From NCBI RefSeq assembly GCF_042682565.1, contig NZ_JBHUIC010000003.1: DNA of 64,000 nt, one strand, 5' to 3'. Under the pieces are notes generated by a model. It saw only the letters and a list, made by a program, of their open reading frames with translations. It did no database searches and was not told where the DNA came from. The translations under genes were made by a program, and so were the position numbers. Below are positions 26,429 through 35,018 of the stretch, one piece after another (position 1 is the stretch's first letter; the number at the start of each line of letters is the position of its first letter). This DNA is from Pistricoccus aurantiacus (GTDB lineage Bacteria; Pseudomonadota; Gammaproteobacteria; Pseudomonadales; Halomonadaceae).

Positions 26429-27817
26429 GTGATGATGCCGTTTAGAAGGCTTTTATCAAACGTGAATCATTCTAATTTTTGGTATGCACCGCATTATTGG
26501 ACTTGTCGCAACTGGTTATGGTGGTCAGGGCAAGTCAGCTTAATACTGTACGCAGCGCTTCATCTTCTTTGGTACCGAGTGGGTAGCCCCGCTGAGACGT
26601 TTATGGCGTTGTCGGGTTTAACCGCGCTGTTGATATACGGAAAAGGCATTCGAAACGCTGCGGCGGTCTGGCTACTTTTCGCGGCCATTGGCGTACAGCT
26701 TTTGTCGTGGACGTTAGGTTACTTTCATCACCCCGAATGGGTAGCTGATAATCCCCAAATTGACCGGCTCGCTAAACTTTTCATTTTCATAGGCGTTGCC
26801 TGGTGGCTCGGAGGCAGTACACGCAATACGCTGATGGTCTGGCTACTGGCACTGCTGGGTTATCTCGCTACCACCTTTGTCCAAGGAGACGGCATCAAGG
26901 AATGGATCACGGGTTTCGGGGGCCAGCGAGTCGGATTCGGTATTCGCAATAACCAGCATGCTTCCATGTTGTTTGGCGTGGCGCTGCTTGGATTGATCGT
27001 TTTTTTTAGACGTTTCGCCTCTCCCGGACGCGCAAGAGTCTGGCGTATTGGCCTATGGACCTGCCTGACGATCATCTGCCTGGGTGGAGTACTGGTAGGC
27101 CAAACCCGCGCGGTGTGGCTATCGCTGGGGCTGGCATTACCTTGCGTAGGTATTGTCTGGTTGATCAAGCAAGCACGCCATTCATCGACGAATCGTCAGC
27201 ACTGTAAACCATTGATAATTGGCGCTGGCGTTTTTTTGGTGCTGCTGGGGGGAATAGGAACGACATTTCACGAAACCTTGAAGCAACGATTGACGAAGGA
27301 ATCTGACGTTATTGCGCAGCTTGCCTCAGGCAATATCGAAACGTTGCCTTATTCCAGTATCGGAATTCGCATTCACAGCTGGCGCGCCGCCATGGAATGG
27401 ATCGAGAAGCGCCCGCTCGTGGGTTGGGGAGGCGAAGGCCGTAGTCTGGTCATCGAGCATACCGATTGGTTGCCAAAAACAGTCAAGCACAACTACGGAC
27501 ACCTGCATAATTTCTTTCTGGAGATCTGGGTCGCTTATGGCGCGCTGGGTTTTGTCGTGATCGCGGCCTTGGCGGTCTGGGTGGGGCGCGCTACTTGGCT
27601 GGCTTGGCGGGGCGGCGCGTTACCCGGTGACATGGCGCTTTTTGGTGCCGGATTTTTCGTCTACTGGCTGGTCATCAATCAGTTCGAGTCCTACAACTCC
27701 TTTTCAACCGGTGTATTCGTCCATAATCTGATCGTGGGAGGACTGATAACTCATTACTGGAAATGGCAATGGAAACGCCTGACAAGTCACAGCGTTGTGC
27801 AACGGTCAAGTCAGTGA
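26429..27817 (+). CDS. O-antigen ligase / polymerase-like membrane protein (Wzy_C/WaaL family)
   Basis: A 462-aa protein with about 10-12 membrane helices and a large loop containing the ligase/polymerase signature (GWGGEGRSLVIEH, then HNYGHLHNFFLEIWVAYG). This family joins O-antigen to lipid A core or polymerises sugar repeats at the periplasmic face. With a separate polymerase candidate at 36045-37214, either role is open. Start is uncertain among GTG 26429, ATG 26432 and ATG 26435; no strong ribosome site is seen. Its GC content is higher than that of the export and glycosyltransferase genes further in. Confidence 0.8.
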   Translation: MMMPFRRLLSNVNHSNFWYAPHYWTCRNWLWWSGQVSLILYAALHLLWYRVGSPAETFMALSGLTALLIYGKGIRNAAAVWLLFAAIGVQLLSWTLGYFHHPEWVADNPQIDRLAKLFIFIGVAWWLGGSTRNTLMVWLLALLGYLATTFVQGDGIKEWITGFGGQRVGFGIRNNQHASMLFGVALLGLIVFFRRFASPGRARVWRIGLWTCLTIICLGGVLVGQTRAVWLSLGLALPCVGIVWLIKQARHSSTNRQHCKPLIIGAGVFLVLLGGIGTTFHETLKQRLTKESDVIAQLASGNIETLPYSSIGIRIHSWRAAMEWIEKRPLVGWGGEGRSLVIEHTDWLPKTVKHNYGHLHNFFLEIWVAYGALGFVVIAALAVWVGRATWLAWRGGALPGDMALFGAGFFVYWLVINQFESYNSFSTGVFVHNLIVGGLITHYWKWQWKRLTSHSVVQRSSQ

Positions 27818-27902
27818 ATCACGAAATGTCTTGCCAGAGATCATGACGAAGGGTTTATGGGCTTTTATATGTGTCTGAAAATAATCATGTTGACCATAAT
27901 CC

Positions 27903-28061
27903 ATGAACTCGTTTCTTGAAAGACTCCTTCAGTGGCGTTTCAGCCGGCGCTTCGAGCGTTTTTTCGGAGCTTGGCTCTGCCCAAATCATGCATGGTATCC
28001 ATGGCTACGGTTTTTTGTCGCTGCGCTTCCATTGACAACGCTTCGCTATGAAATCGCCTGA
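27903..28061 (+). CDS. Possible small ORF, 52 aa, or truncated gene
   Basis: An ATG-started frame of 52 codons rich in Arg and aromatic residues (FLERLLQWRFSRRFERFFGA ... WYPWLRFFVAALPLTTLRYE). It is GC-richer than the surrounding gap and ends 17 bases before the transposase remnant. There is no ribosome site and no recognised family. It could be the broken front of a gene cut by an insertion, or chance. Confidence 0.25.
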   Translation: MNSFLERLLQWRFSRRFERFFGAWLCPNHAWYPWLRFFVAALPLTTLRYEIA

Positions 28062-28077
28062 GATTCAGTGTGTCATT

Positions 28078-28173
28078 TCAAAATCTACCTCGAAGCTTGT
28101 TCAAACAGATCAGTGAGCATACCAGCAGCATAAAGGCATAATGAATATCGGTACGACGCTCATAGCGTATCGC
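28078..28173 (-). pseudogene. C-terminal remnant of an IS5-family transposase
   Basis: Read on the minus strand, 31 codons to a TGA spell AIRYERRTDIHYAFMLLVCS followed by LICLNKLRGRF, the characteristic end of IS5-family (IS427/ISL2-type) transposases. Just upstream the frame is lost, and no DDE residues or terminal inverted repeats remain. It is a fossil of an insertion in the gap between the ligase-like gene and the orphan membrane protein. Confidence 0.7.
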
Positions 28174-28320
28174 CAATCTTGAGCATGAGTATATGTACAC
28201 TATTTCCTTGGACGGTTAGCGCATTATTAGCCACATTATGAGGATTGATTTTTCGATGCCGGCTATACATAAACATTGTATGACCATTAATACGCGGCGA
28301 CGTATAAAAGAGTGAGGATA

Positions 28321-28752
28321 CTAGCTGTGCCGCCTGAAATTTCTACTGTTGAATACAAAGTGAAGCTGCTTTATTACTAGGGTCAATACAAAAAATATCC
28401 ATCCAGACGTTGCCATAATATTGACGAGCAATGTTTTGTGAAAACCATTGAGTGACATGGAAAATAGCGTTTCGATTATAATTGTCAATAATAACGCCAA
28501 AATAACAGGCAACGAAAAAAGATGCATGTACATTTCCGTTCGTCGGCGACGTGTCCGGAAACGCTGCATGGTAATACGCAACGGTTTATGCATCCATGCA
28601 ATTAGAACAAGTGCAATGACTATTCCCGAAGTAAAGAAAAAGGGTAGGCTTGATTCCAACCAAATTGTTACGCTGATCGACCAGGCTAAGAGAAGCCATA
28701 TAAACCCTTCAAGAATCGCGATTAGGTCTGCTGAAATACGCGACTTAAACAT
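28321..28752 (-). CDS. Orphan small integral membrane protein
   Basis: 143 aa from the ATG at 28752, chosen because AGGAG lies 8 bases upstream (the frame also opens at 28776). Four membrane helices are apparent, two before (about 11-28 and 33-53) and two after (80-103 and 113-133) a very basic cytoplasmic loop (HKPLRITMQRFRTRRRRTEM). The layout resembles small accessory subunits of polysaccharide or lipid systems, but no family was recognised. It is the only minus-strand gene in the island, standing alone between the transposase remnant and the long non-coding stretch. Confidence 0.6.
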   Translation of the reverse strand: MFKSRISADLIAILEGFIWLLLAWSISVTIWLESSLPFFFTSGIVIALVLIAWMHKPLRITMQRFRTRRRRTEMYMHLFSLPVILALLLTIIIETLFSMSLNGFHKTLLVNIMATSGWIFFVLTLVIKQLHFVFNSRNFRRHS

Positions 28753-29781
28753 CCATGGTTCTCCTGACTCTAACAATTACTTTATTGTGCAGCGACAATG
28801 ACTATAACACGTTTTACATATGTTGACCGAATGGTAATCTCAGTGATCAAGTGTATCATTCGACTATTCAGGTACTGCTGATCTTGTCCAGTAATCTTGG
28901 ACGATGATTCATACGGATTTCCTGGCTTTAAAAGCCCTTGGGATGACCTGTCCGATCGGACTATGCTGGCACTGCTGATTTCAGTCCAACTCAATGTATC
29001 CGGACACTGGCCGCCTACAGCGTACGCCGAGAGCTTGTCATGGCCTTGGATTTTGAGCCGACTCGGCCCGTAGTACTTATATAATAGGCTACCGCTATCG
29101 ACGCGATCAACGATAGCAGTGCCTCACCTTTGTAGACTAAGAGGTAGTGGTCTCCTCTTCATCGACGTTTCGTTATCGAGGCTGATGACGTCCATTAAGC
29201 TGCGGACTGTATCACGATTAGCGACCTAGCGACTTTATAGCTGTTATTTTTAAAATCTTTTCGACAGTCTATTGTGTTCCAAGGCATGTATCTAACCATG
29301 TCTGAACCCATTACGGTTGAAGAACCGTTGGAGAAAAAAGCGACGATTTTCGCTACGTTCCGAGCTTCGTCAATAAGGTAAAAAATTAAAGCTATTTGGT
29401 AGAAAATGATAAAAAATTGATTTTAAACATCTTTATGCTTAACCGTTCGCTTCGTGAGTCATTTTCTTATTCTGAGCAAACCAGACTCAGTTCGAATTCC
29501 GCATGATTTGTGTGAATCTTGCCAACGATTCTGGTGGTACTCCTAAAAACAGCCATTCCTATTCCACGACGTTATCACTAGGAGAGGGATGCTTTGGGTA
29601 GCTCCAGTGGCATGCAATGGATATAATGGCACGGTTTTATCGGCGCGTTAGCTAAAATTTCTAATTTAGTATAAGTTTATTTGGCATCGATCACCTTGTG
29701 ATACGCGTAGCATCACGCTCAATGAAGTGTTGTTACAGCTTTTGTTGACAATAGAAGAGAAAAATTGGGTATGAGCGGCAA

Positions 29782-29910
29782 CATGCTTCACTGAAAATAC
29801 TTGAAAGTCGCTTTTTGCAAGAACCAAAAACTAAAAAAACGAAACAGTCAATTGACGTAGGGCGAATGGCGCGGTGTCTGGCTAAAGCAGAGACATCCCA
29901 TTCGCTTTTT
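29782..29910 (+). ncRNA. Candidate small RNA with rho-independent terminator
   Basis: The 3' end is a strong terminator: GCGAATGG (29862-29869) pairs with CCATTCGC (29898-29905), an inner TGTCT/AGACA pair extends the stem, and TTTTT follows. Upstream, TTGACA (29745-29750, perfect -35) is followed after 19 bases by TATGAG, a fair -10, giving a transcript of roughly 130 nt with no open frame. The terminator is firm; the promoter spacing is long, so the 5' end is uncertain. Confidence 0.45.
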
Positions 29911-30100
29911 GCATGGACGACTGGCAAGGCATAGTCGCTAATTCAAATTTACTAGAATAATAATTAAATACTACTAGTTCCTATTTCGTATGCAAGCCCG
30001 GCAATAAGTGTGTAGAATTGTAAAAATCGTAATTTTTTGAAACAGAAGCATAGTCTTGAGCTTGCAGACGGCTTGGAAGAAATGTCGTACTAATCTTTCG

Positions 30101-30112
30101 GGCGGTAGCGTG
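30101..30112 (+). promoter_or_regulatory. RfaH ops element (JUMPstart core) in the polysaccharide leader
   Basis: GGCGGTAGCGTG, an exact match to the 12-base ops core at which RfaH loads onto paused RNA polymerase and suppresses termination in long surface-polysaccharide operons. It lies on the coding strand 410 bases before wza, in AT-rich untranslated sequence where such a GC-rich word stands out. The less conserved upstream part of the 39-base JUMPstart is only loosely present. Confidence 0.75.
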
Positions 30113-30435
30113 GAAAAATACTCAGAGCAAGGCACTTTCACGCATGCATGCTTCCAATGTATCGATGCTGAAATATTCAAGGTATAGAATTATCAATACA
30201 CCATGAATGTAAATTATCATTCTAAAAATAATTTTTATAACTACAGATTAAGTAATAGTGCGGCAAAAAATTAAAACTATTTAGCCAGTATCTAAAAAAA
30301 TTCGTTCGCTGGTCTATGGTTAAAAAAATACCGCGAGAATTAAAAAAACAATAGACAAAAGTTGAGAATATGGCTTGTTGTTTAAAGCATTTTTCATTGT
30401 TAGCAGGTTATAGTTTAGACGCAAATGCAATCAAG

Positions 30436-30464
30436 TTTTAAGAAACGGAATGTTTGGTTATAAT
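30436..30464 (+). promoter_or_regulatory. Possible promoter just upstream of wza
   Basis: A perfect TATAAT at 30459-30464 with a weak -35 (TTTTAA) 17 bases upstream, 58 bases before the wza ATG. In DNA this AT-rich a -10 match can occur by chance. If used, it would produce transcripts lacking the ops element. Confidence 0.3.
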
Positions 30465-30521
30465 TCGAAGTGTGCTATTGTAACCAACCGCTAACCGCTC
30501 TTTATCGATGAGAGATATTTT

Positions 30522-31640
30522 ATGCCAAGAAAAATATGTCGACTCTGGATCCCGACAATGGCTCTTGCTGCCAGTACACTAGTCGGTTGCTCTTGGGCTC
30601 CAGGTAGTGATCTCAAATATGAGTCCGAGGCAGCACCAATTGATGAATTGGTGGAATTTCGACCTATAACCCCGGGATTGCTCGCAACATACCGAGAAAT
30701 TTCGCGGTCAGCTGCCTCTCGCACGAACAGTGATTTGGAAGCGGCAAAAGAAAACTATGAATATCAAGTCGGTAAAGGCGATATCCTTGACATCATCGTC
30801 TACGATCATCCCGAGCTGACTATCCCTGCGGGATCCGAACGGAGCGCAGCTGAAGCGGGGAATCAGGTGCGAAACGATGGCACTATCTATTATCCCTATA
30901 TTGGCAGGGTACGAGTCGTCGGCAAGACGATGGATGAAATAAGAGCGATCTTGACCCGTCGACTCTCTGAATACATTGCCGATCCTCAAGTCGATGTTAG
31001 GATGGCAGACTTTCGCTCCAAGAAGGTCTACTTGAGTGGCGCGGTTGCACAGCCTGGTCCATTGCCTCTCACAACCGTTCCCATGACGATAATCGATGCT
31101 GTTAGCCAAGCCGGCGGGGCCAGCGAAAACGCCAATTGGCACAATATCATTCTCACTCGCAACGGAGTTGAGACGCCAATCTCGTTATACGATTTAATGC
31201 GTGAAGGTGACCTGAGCCAGAACATGCTGTTGCGGGATGGCGATGTACTGCACATTCCTACGTCAGAGAATCAAAGCGTGGCGGTCATGGGCCAAGTAAG
31301 AATACCGGGCAACCTACCCTTGGGTAATGAACGAATTTCGCTAACCGACGCCATAGCTCGCGCCGGTGGTATCGATGAAACCACGGCTGAGCCATCGGGA
31401 ATCTTCGTGATACGTAGTCAAGAAATAACCGAGGACAAGATTGCTACTGTTTTCCAACTGGATGTAAGCAATGCAGCAGCCTTTAGTATGGGAAAAAGCT
31501 TTATCCTGCAGCCTGAAGACGTGATTTACGTTACCACCGCACCGGTTGCACGCTGGAACCGCGTCATCAGCTTGTTACTACCGACCATCAATCTACCAGG
31601 AGCGTTTACTGGTACGGCGACCGACGTTCAAGACCTTTAA
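30522..31640 (+). CDS. wza: Polysaccharide export outer-membrane lipoprotein Wza
   Basis: Wza forms the octameric outer-membrane channel for capsule or exopolysaccharide. 372 aa with a lipoprotein signal ending LVGC (acylated Cys at about 23). The polysaccharide-export domain (YQVGKGDILDIIVYDHPEL) and two SLBB domains (KVYLSGAVAQPGPLPLT; VAVMGQVRIPGNLPLGNE) follow, and the end has the short amphipathic segment (WNRVISLLLPTINLPG) that lines the membrane pore. First gene after the long leader; wzb starts 14 bases after its stop. Confidence 0.95.
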   Translation: MPRKICRLWIPTMALAASTLVGCSWAPGSDLKYESEAAPIDELVEFRPITPGLLATYREISRSAASRTNSDLEAAKENYEYQVGKGDILDIIVYDHPELTIPAGSERSAAEAGNQVRNDGTIYYPYIGRVRVVGKTMDEIRAILTRRLSEYIADPQVDVRMADFRSKKVYLSGAVAQPGPLPLTTVPMTIIDAVSQAGGASENANWHNIILTRNGVETPISLYDLMREGDLSQNMLLRDGDVLHIPTSENQSVAVMGQVRIPGNLPLGNERISLTDAIARAGGIDETTAEPSGIFVIRSQEITEDKIATVFQLDVSNAAAFSMGKSFILQPEDVIYVTTAPVARWNRVISLLLPTINLPGAFTGTATDVQDL

Positions 31641-31654
31641 ATGGTTTTATCCCT

Positions 31655-32092
31655 ATGTTTGATCGTATTTTAGTCGTATGTATAGGTAACGTTTGTCGTA
31701 GTCCAGTTGCGGAGGCGATGCTTAGGCATCGCCTTCCCGATTTGCATATTGAATCGGCTGGTCTGGCTGCTCTGGCTGGTGAGGGCGTGGACGTTACTGC
31801 GCGAGAATTAGCTGAAGAAGCCGGCTACGATGTGGGTTCGCACAAAGCGAGACAGTTGAGTGCGAAAATGGTGCGAGAAGCGGATATAGTACTCGTCATG
31901 AGTGAAGGACAACGCCGAGCCGTGGGCGACATCGATCCGGCTTCGACAGGCAAGACCATGCTGATTGGGCGATGGCTGGAAGAAAAAACCAAGGACATAC
32001 CGGACCCTTATAAAAAAAGCAGAGAATCGTTTCAGCACGTGCATGACTTGCTTGAGAAAGCGACGAAATCTTGGGCCAAGAAGTTAGTATGA
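31655..32092 (+). CDS. wzb: Low-molecular-weight protein tyrosine phosphatase Wzb
   Basis: Wzb removes phosphates from the tyrosine-rich tail of Wzc, allowing cycles of polymer assembly. 145 aa, typical. The P-loop CIGNVCRS (nucleophile Cys9, Arg15) and the acid loop DPY (117-119) are intact. It follows wza closely. Unusually, 637 bp of non-coding DNA separate it from wzc, which is normally adjacent. Confidence 0.94.
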   Translation: MFDRILVVCIGNVCRSPVAEAMLRHRLPDLHIESAGLAALAGEGVDVTARELAEEAGYDVGSHKARQLSAKMVREADIVLVMSEGQRRAVGDIDPASTGKTMLIGRWLEEKTKDIPDPYKKSRESFQHVHDLLEKATKSWAKKLV

Positions 32093-32729
32093 TTCATCAA
32101 TGTAATCCAGCCGTTCTAGATTTATAACCTGCTGTCTATAGAGATCGATATCAATGCGAATATTCATCTTTAACTTGACAAGATAGCGTCTTGATTCTCT
32201 GTTTTTCTGCAACATTCTTTTGTAGATCGCGTTTTTATTATCCTGCCGATAAGATTTCTGACGACGAGTCCGTCCACTACTAGACCGGTCTAAAGTCATA
32301 AGGACGCCAGCTAAACAGCATCTTCAAAACAGCTTTTTTGCAAGAATAATTATTGATACTTCGAAAGAGCAGCGATCTATAATTTGAGTGGCTCATCGGG
32401 AAGCGCATAATTAACAATACATGCACTAAAATTGTGTACGGCTCCTTGTGAAAGGCCTCTTTAAATTAATAAGCAAACCTCTTTAAGTGAAATATCATAA
32501 CTTCAAGAACTAATAGATAGTTGCCATGTTGAACATTTAAATGAGTAGTGTTCATCAAAACGTGGCAAGTAGTGACATCTTTCGATTCTCGAGCCGGTCA
32601 GTATTTTGTGTCATTTAATTTATGTATAGAACTGCTTGACTTGTAATTACTTGCTGAACAATATCCCGCTTAATAAATACGCATTACTTGAAATTCCAAT
32701 TTAGCAACTGTTTAATCACAGGAAGTCGT
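32093..32729 (+). other. Non-coding gap between wzb and wzc
   Basis: 637 AT-rich bases with no supported gene. Visible elements are a perfect 12-base palindrome, TAGACCGGTCTA (32281-32292), and a TTGACT/CAATAT pair with 17-base spacing near 32636-32664 that could be a weak promoter for wzc. A minus-strand frame at 32084-32299 has no ribosome site and was not accepted. Confidence 0.5.
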
Positions 32730-34949
32730 ATGTTGAAAGATTCTGAACCTAAACAAGACAGAACGGATGATTCAGATATAAGTTTCGTGCGTCTGGTAGG
32801 TCTTTTATTGGATCACAAGTGGTTTATTCTGATTTTTACCTTATTGTTTGCAGTAGGCGGTGTTATTTACGCTTTGCTGGCTAAACCTGTCTACAGAGCG
32901 GATTCCCTAATACAGGTAGAAAGCAAGAAAGGTGCAGCAAACCCGCTCGAGGATGTACGTACTATGTTGGGTGAAGAACCCAAGTCGGATGCCGAGTTAG
33001 GTATTCTTAAATCACGTATGGTGCTCGGTCAAGCCGTCGACCAAGAAAGGTTGGATATACAAATTATTCCCAACTACTTGCCAATTATTGGTGAGTTTCT
33101 TGTCAGAAACGGTTATGAGCGTCCAGCGTTTTTGGCTGACGCCGACAGCGATTTTTTACGGCAAAGCATGTGGGCCAATGAGCAGATAAGTATAGGTACC
33201 TTCCAGGTCTCGCAAGAGCTCCTCGGAAAACCGTTGACGATCGAAGTGTTGGATAACAATAACTACAGGATTGCTCGGGAGGACTTCTTTTCCGAAACAG
33301 GCAAGGTAGGAGAAGATGAAACGTTTTACGATGGAAGGATAAAACTACGTATTATCGAAATACAGGCAAAGCCAGGCGTAGTCTTTAACCTTGTCAAAAC
33401 GTCACAGCTTGCTGCTATTAATAACCTGCGTAAGCGTTTTAGCGTAAGCGAACAAGGAAAAGAAAGCGGATTACTTAATTTAATGCTAAATGATACTGAT
33501 CCTCAGCGAGCTCAAAGGACACTGAACGCGATAGATCAGATATATTTAAATCAGAATATTCAAAGACAGGCAGCTGAAGCCGAAAAAAGCCTTGAGTTTC
33601 TTGAAGAGCAGCAACCAGTTATACGAGAGAAACTCAGCCGGGCGGAAAACGAACTTAACAAATATCGTACCGATCGCGACAGTGTGGATCTGTCGCTTGA
33701 AACACAGGCAATATTGGAAAGGTTGGTGAGTCTGGAAAGTCAACTCAATGAATTGGAGTTTAGCGAAGCTGAAATCTCTCGAAAATTTACCAAAACACAC
33801 CCGACCTATTCCGCCTTGCTGGACAAAAAACAGCAGCTTATGAGAGAAAGGGATATTTTAAATAATCAGGTCAAGAATTTACCTGAAACTCAGCAACAAG
33901 TGCTGCGGTTAAGTCGAGATGTAGAAGTCAACCAACAGGTCTATACCCAGCTATTGAACAAGATTCAAGAAATGAGTATTGCTCGCGCCAGTACGGTCGG
34001 AAACGTAAGAATACTGGATGAAGCTGTTGTCCAACCGAATCCTATTAAACCGCGAAAAATGCTCTTGGTCGTCTTGGCTATCATGTTAGGTGGCTTGCTG
34101 AGCGTAGCAATCGTTGTACTGAGAAGCTTCTTCAATCGTGGCGTCGAATCGCCAGAGCATATCGAATCAATCGGTTTGCCCGTATATGCAACCGTACCAC
34201 TTTCCGAGGAGCAGAATAAACTTGTCAGATATATAAAGTATAAAAACGAAAGGAAAGGCACGAATGTTGCTTTTGGCGTGCTGGCGGAGACTACTCCGGC
34301 CGATATTTCTATCGAAGCGTTGCGCAGCCTACGTACCAGCCTGCACTTTGCTATGTTGGAAGCTACGGACAATCGATTGGTGATTACAGGTCCCAGCCCA
34401 GGTATAGGGAAAAGCTTCATTAGCGTTAATTTGAGCGCTGTGTGCGCCCAAGTGGATAGGAAAGTTCTGCTGATCGATGCGGATATGCGTAAAGGGCATG
34501 TACATCATGCGTTTGGCGACAGAAGCGATGGCGGTTTATCCGATTTATTGTCTGGAAGAAATAGTCTTGAAGAAGTGATTCGTGAAACATCAATTGAAGG
34601 ACTAAGTTATATTTCACGAGGGATGGCCCCGCCAAACCCATCCGAGCTGCTGATGACAGAAGCATTTACTAATTTACTGAAAAGAGTCAGTGCCATGTTT
34701 GATTTGGTCATTATCGATACGCCACCCGTACTCGCTGTGACAGATCCAGCAATCGTAGCCAATCAATGTGGCACTACGCTTTTAGTCGCTCGTTTTCAGC
34801 TAAACTCTTCTAAAGAATTAAAAATTGCCAGTCGTCGCTTGGAAACTTCCGGTGTAGTCGTGAAGGGGTGCATATTGAATGCAATGGAACGCAAGGCGGC
34901 TACCGATTATGGTTATGGCTATTATAACTACTCATATAAGCCAAGTTGA
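32730..34949 (+). CDS. wzc: Tyrosine autokinase / polysaccharide co-polymerase Wzc
   Basis: Wzc controls chain length and export together with Wza, through autophosphorylation of a C-terminal tyrosine cluster. From the ATG at 32730 (AGGAAG site just upstream) it is 739 aa. It has a Wzz-type periplasmic domain between membrane helices near 30-50 and 435-455, with coiled coil in between. The cytoplasmic BY-kinase domain has Walker A GPSPGIGKS (about 553-561), Walker A' LLIDADMRKG and Walker B LVIIDTPPV. The tail DYGYGYYNYSY supplies the phosphorylated tyrosines. It is complete. Confidence 0.96.
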   Translation: MLKDSEPKQDRTDDSDISFVRLVGLLLDHKWFILIFTLLFAVGGVIYALLAKPVYRADSLIQVESKKGAANPLEDVRTMLGEEPKSDAELGILKSRMVLGQAVDQERLDIQIIPNYLPIIGEFLVRNGYERPAFLADADSDFLRQSMWANEQISIGTFQVSQELLGKPLTIEVLDNNNYRIAREDFFSETGKVGEDETFYDGRIKLRIIEIQAKPGVVFNLVKTSQLAAINNLRKRFSVSEQGKESGLLNLMLNDTDPQRAQRTLNAIDQIYLNQNIQRQAAEAEKSLEFLEEQQPVIREKLSRAENELNKYRTDRDSVDLSLETQAILERLVSLESQLNELEFSEAEISRKFTKTHPTYSALLDKKQQLMRERDILNNQVKNLPETQQQVLRLSRDVEVNQQVYTQLLNKIQEMSIARASTVGNVRILDEAVVQPNPIKPRKMLLVVLAIMLGGLLSVAIVVLRSFFNRGVESPEHIESIGLPVYATVPLSEEQNKLVRYIKYKNERKGTNVAFGVLAETTPADISIEALRSLRTSLHFAMLEATDNRLVITGPSPGIGKSFISVNLSAVCAQVDRKVLLIDADMRKGHVHHAFGDRSDGGLSDLLSGRNSLEEVIRETSIEGLSYISRGMAPPNPSELLMTEAFTNLLKRVSAMFDLVIIDTPPVLAVTDPAIVANQCGTTLLVARFQLNSSKELKIASRRLETSGVVVKGCILNAMERKAATDYGYGYYNYSYKPS

Positions 34950-35018
34950 TCTAGTTTGGCCGGTAGATTTAAAATTACAGGAAGTATTGTAACAACTAAG
35001 AAGTAGAAACCATTTATA

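Larger units (their letters stand above)
28753..30521 (+). other. Long intergenic stretch upstream of wza
   Basis: About 1.77 kb with no convincing gene. Its first 450 bases are of mixed composition and may be degraded coding DNA; the rest is strongly AT-rich with short stop-broken frames on both strands. It contains a candidate sRNA with a good terminator (29782-29910), an exact RfaH ops element (30101-30112) and a possible promoter just before wza (30436-30464). AT-richness makes it a likely MvaT binding region. The 3' third is best read as the untranslated leader of the polysaccharide operon. Confidence 0.6.

Noticed and set aside
28782..28994. Minus-strand frame of 70 codons next to the orphan membrane protein
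   Set aside because: No ribosome site and no recognisable features; overlaps the likely promoter region of the membrane protein gene.
29733..30180. Two minus-strand frames (64 and 68 codons) upstream of wza
   Set aside because: No ribosome sites, no motif, Cys/Phe-rich chance composition; one lies across the sRNA terminator hairpin.
32245..32252. GCCGATAA, a sigma-28 -10 match
   Set aside because: No TAAA-like -35 at the right distance and no flagellar gene downstream; a similar minus-strand match near 29636-29643 also leads to no gene.
32084..32299. Minus-strand frame of 71 codons in the wzb-wzc gap
   Set aside because: Very basic, low-complexity product, no ribosome site, overlaps the end of wzb, no recognised motif.
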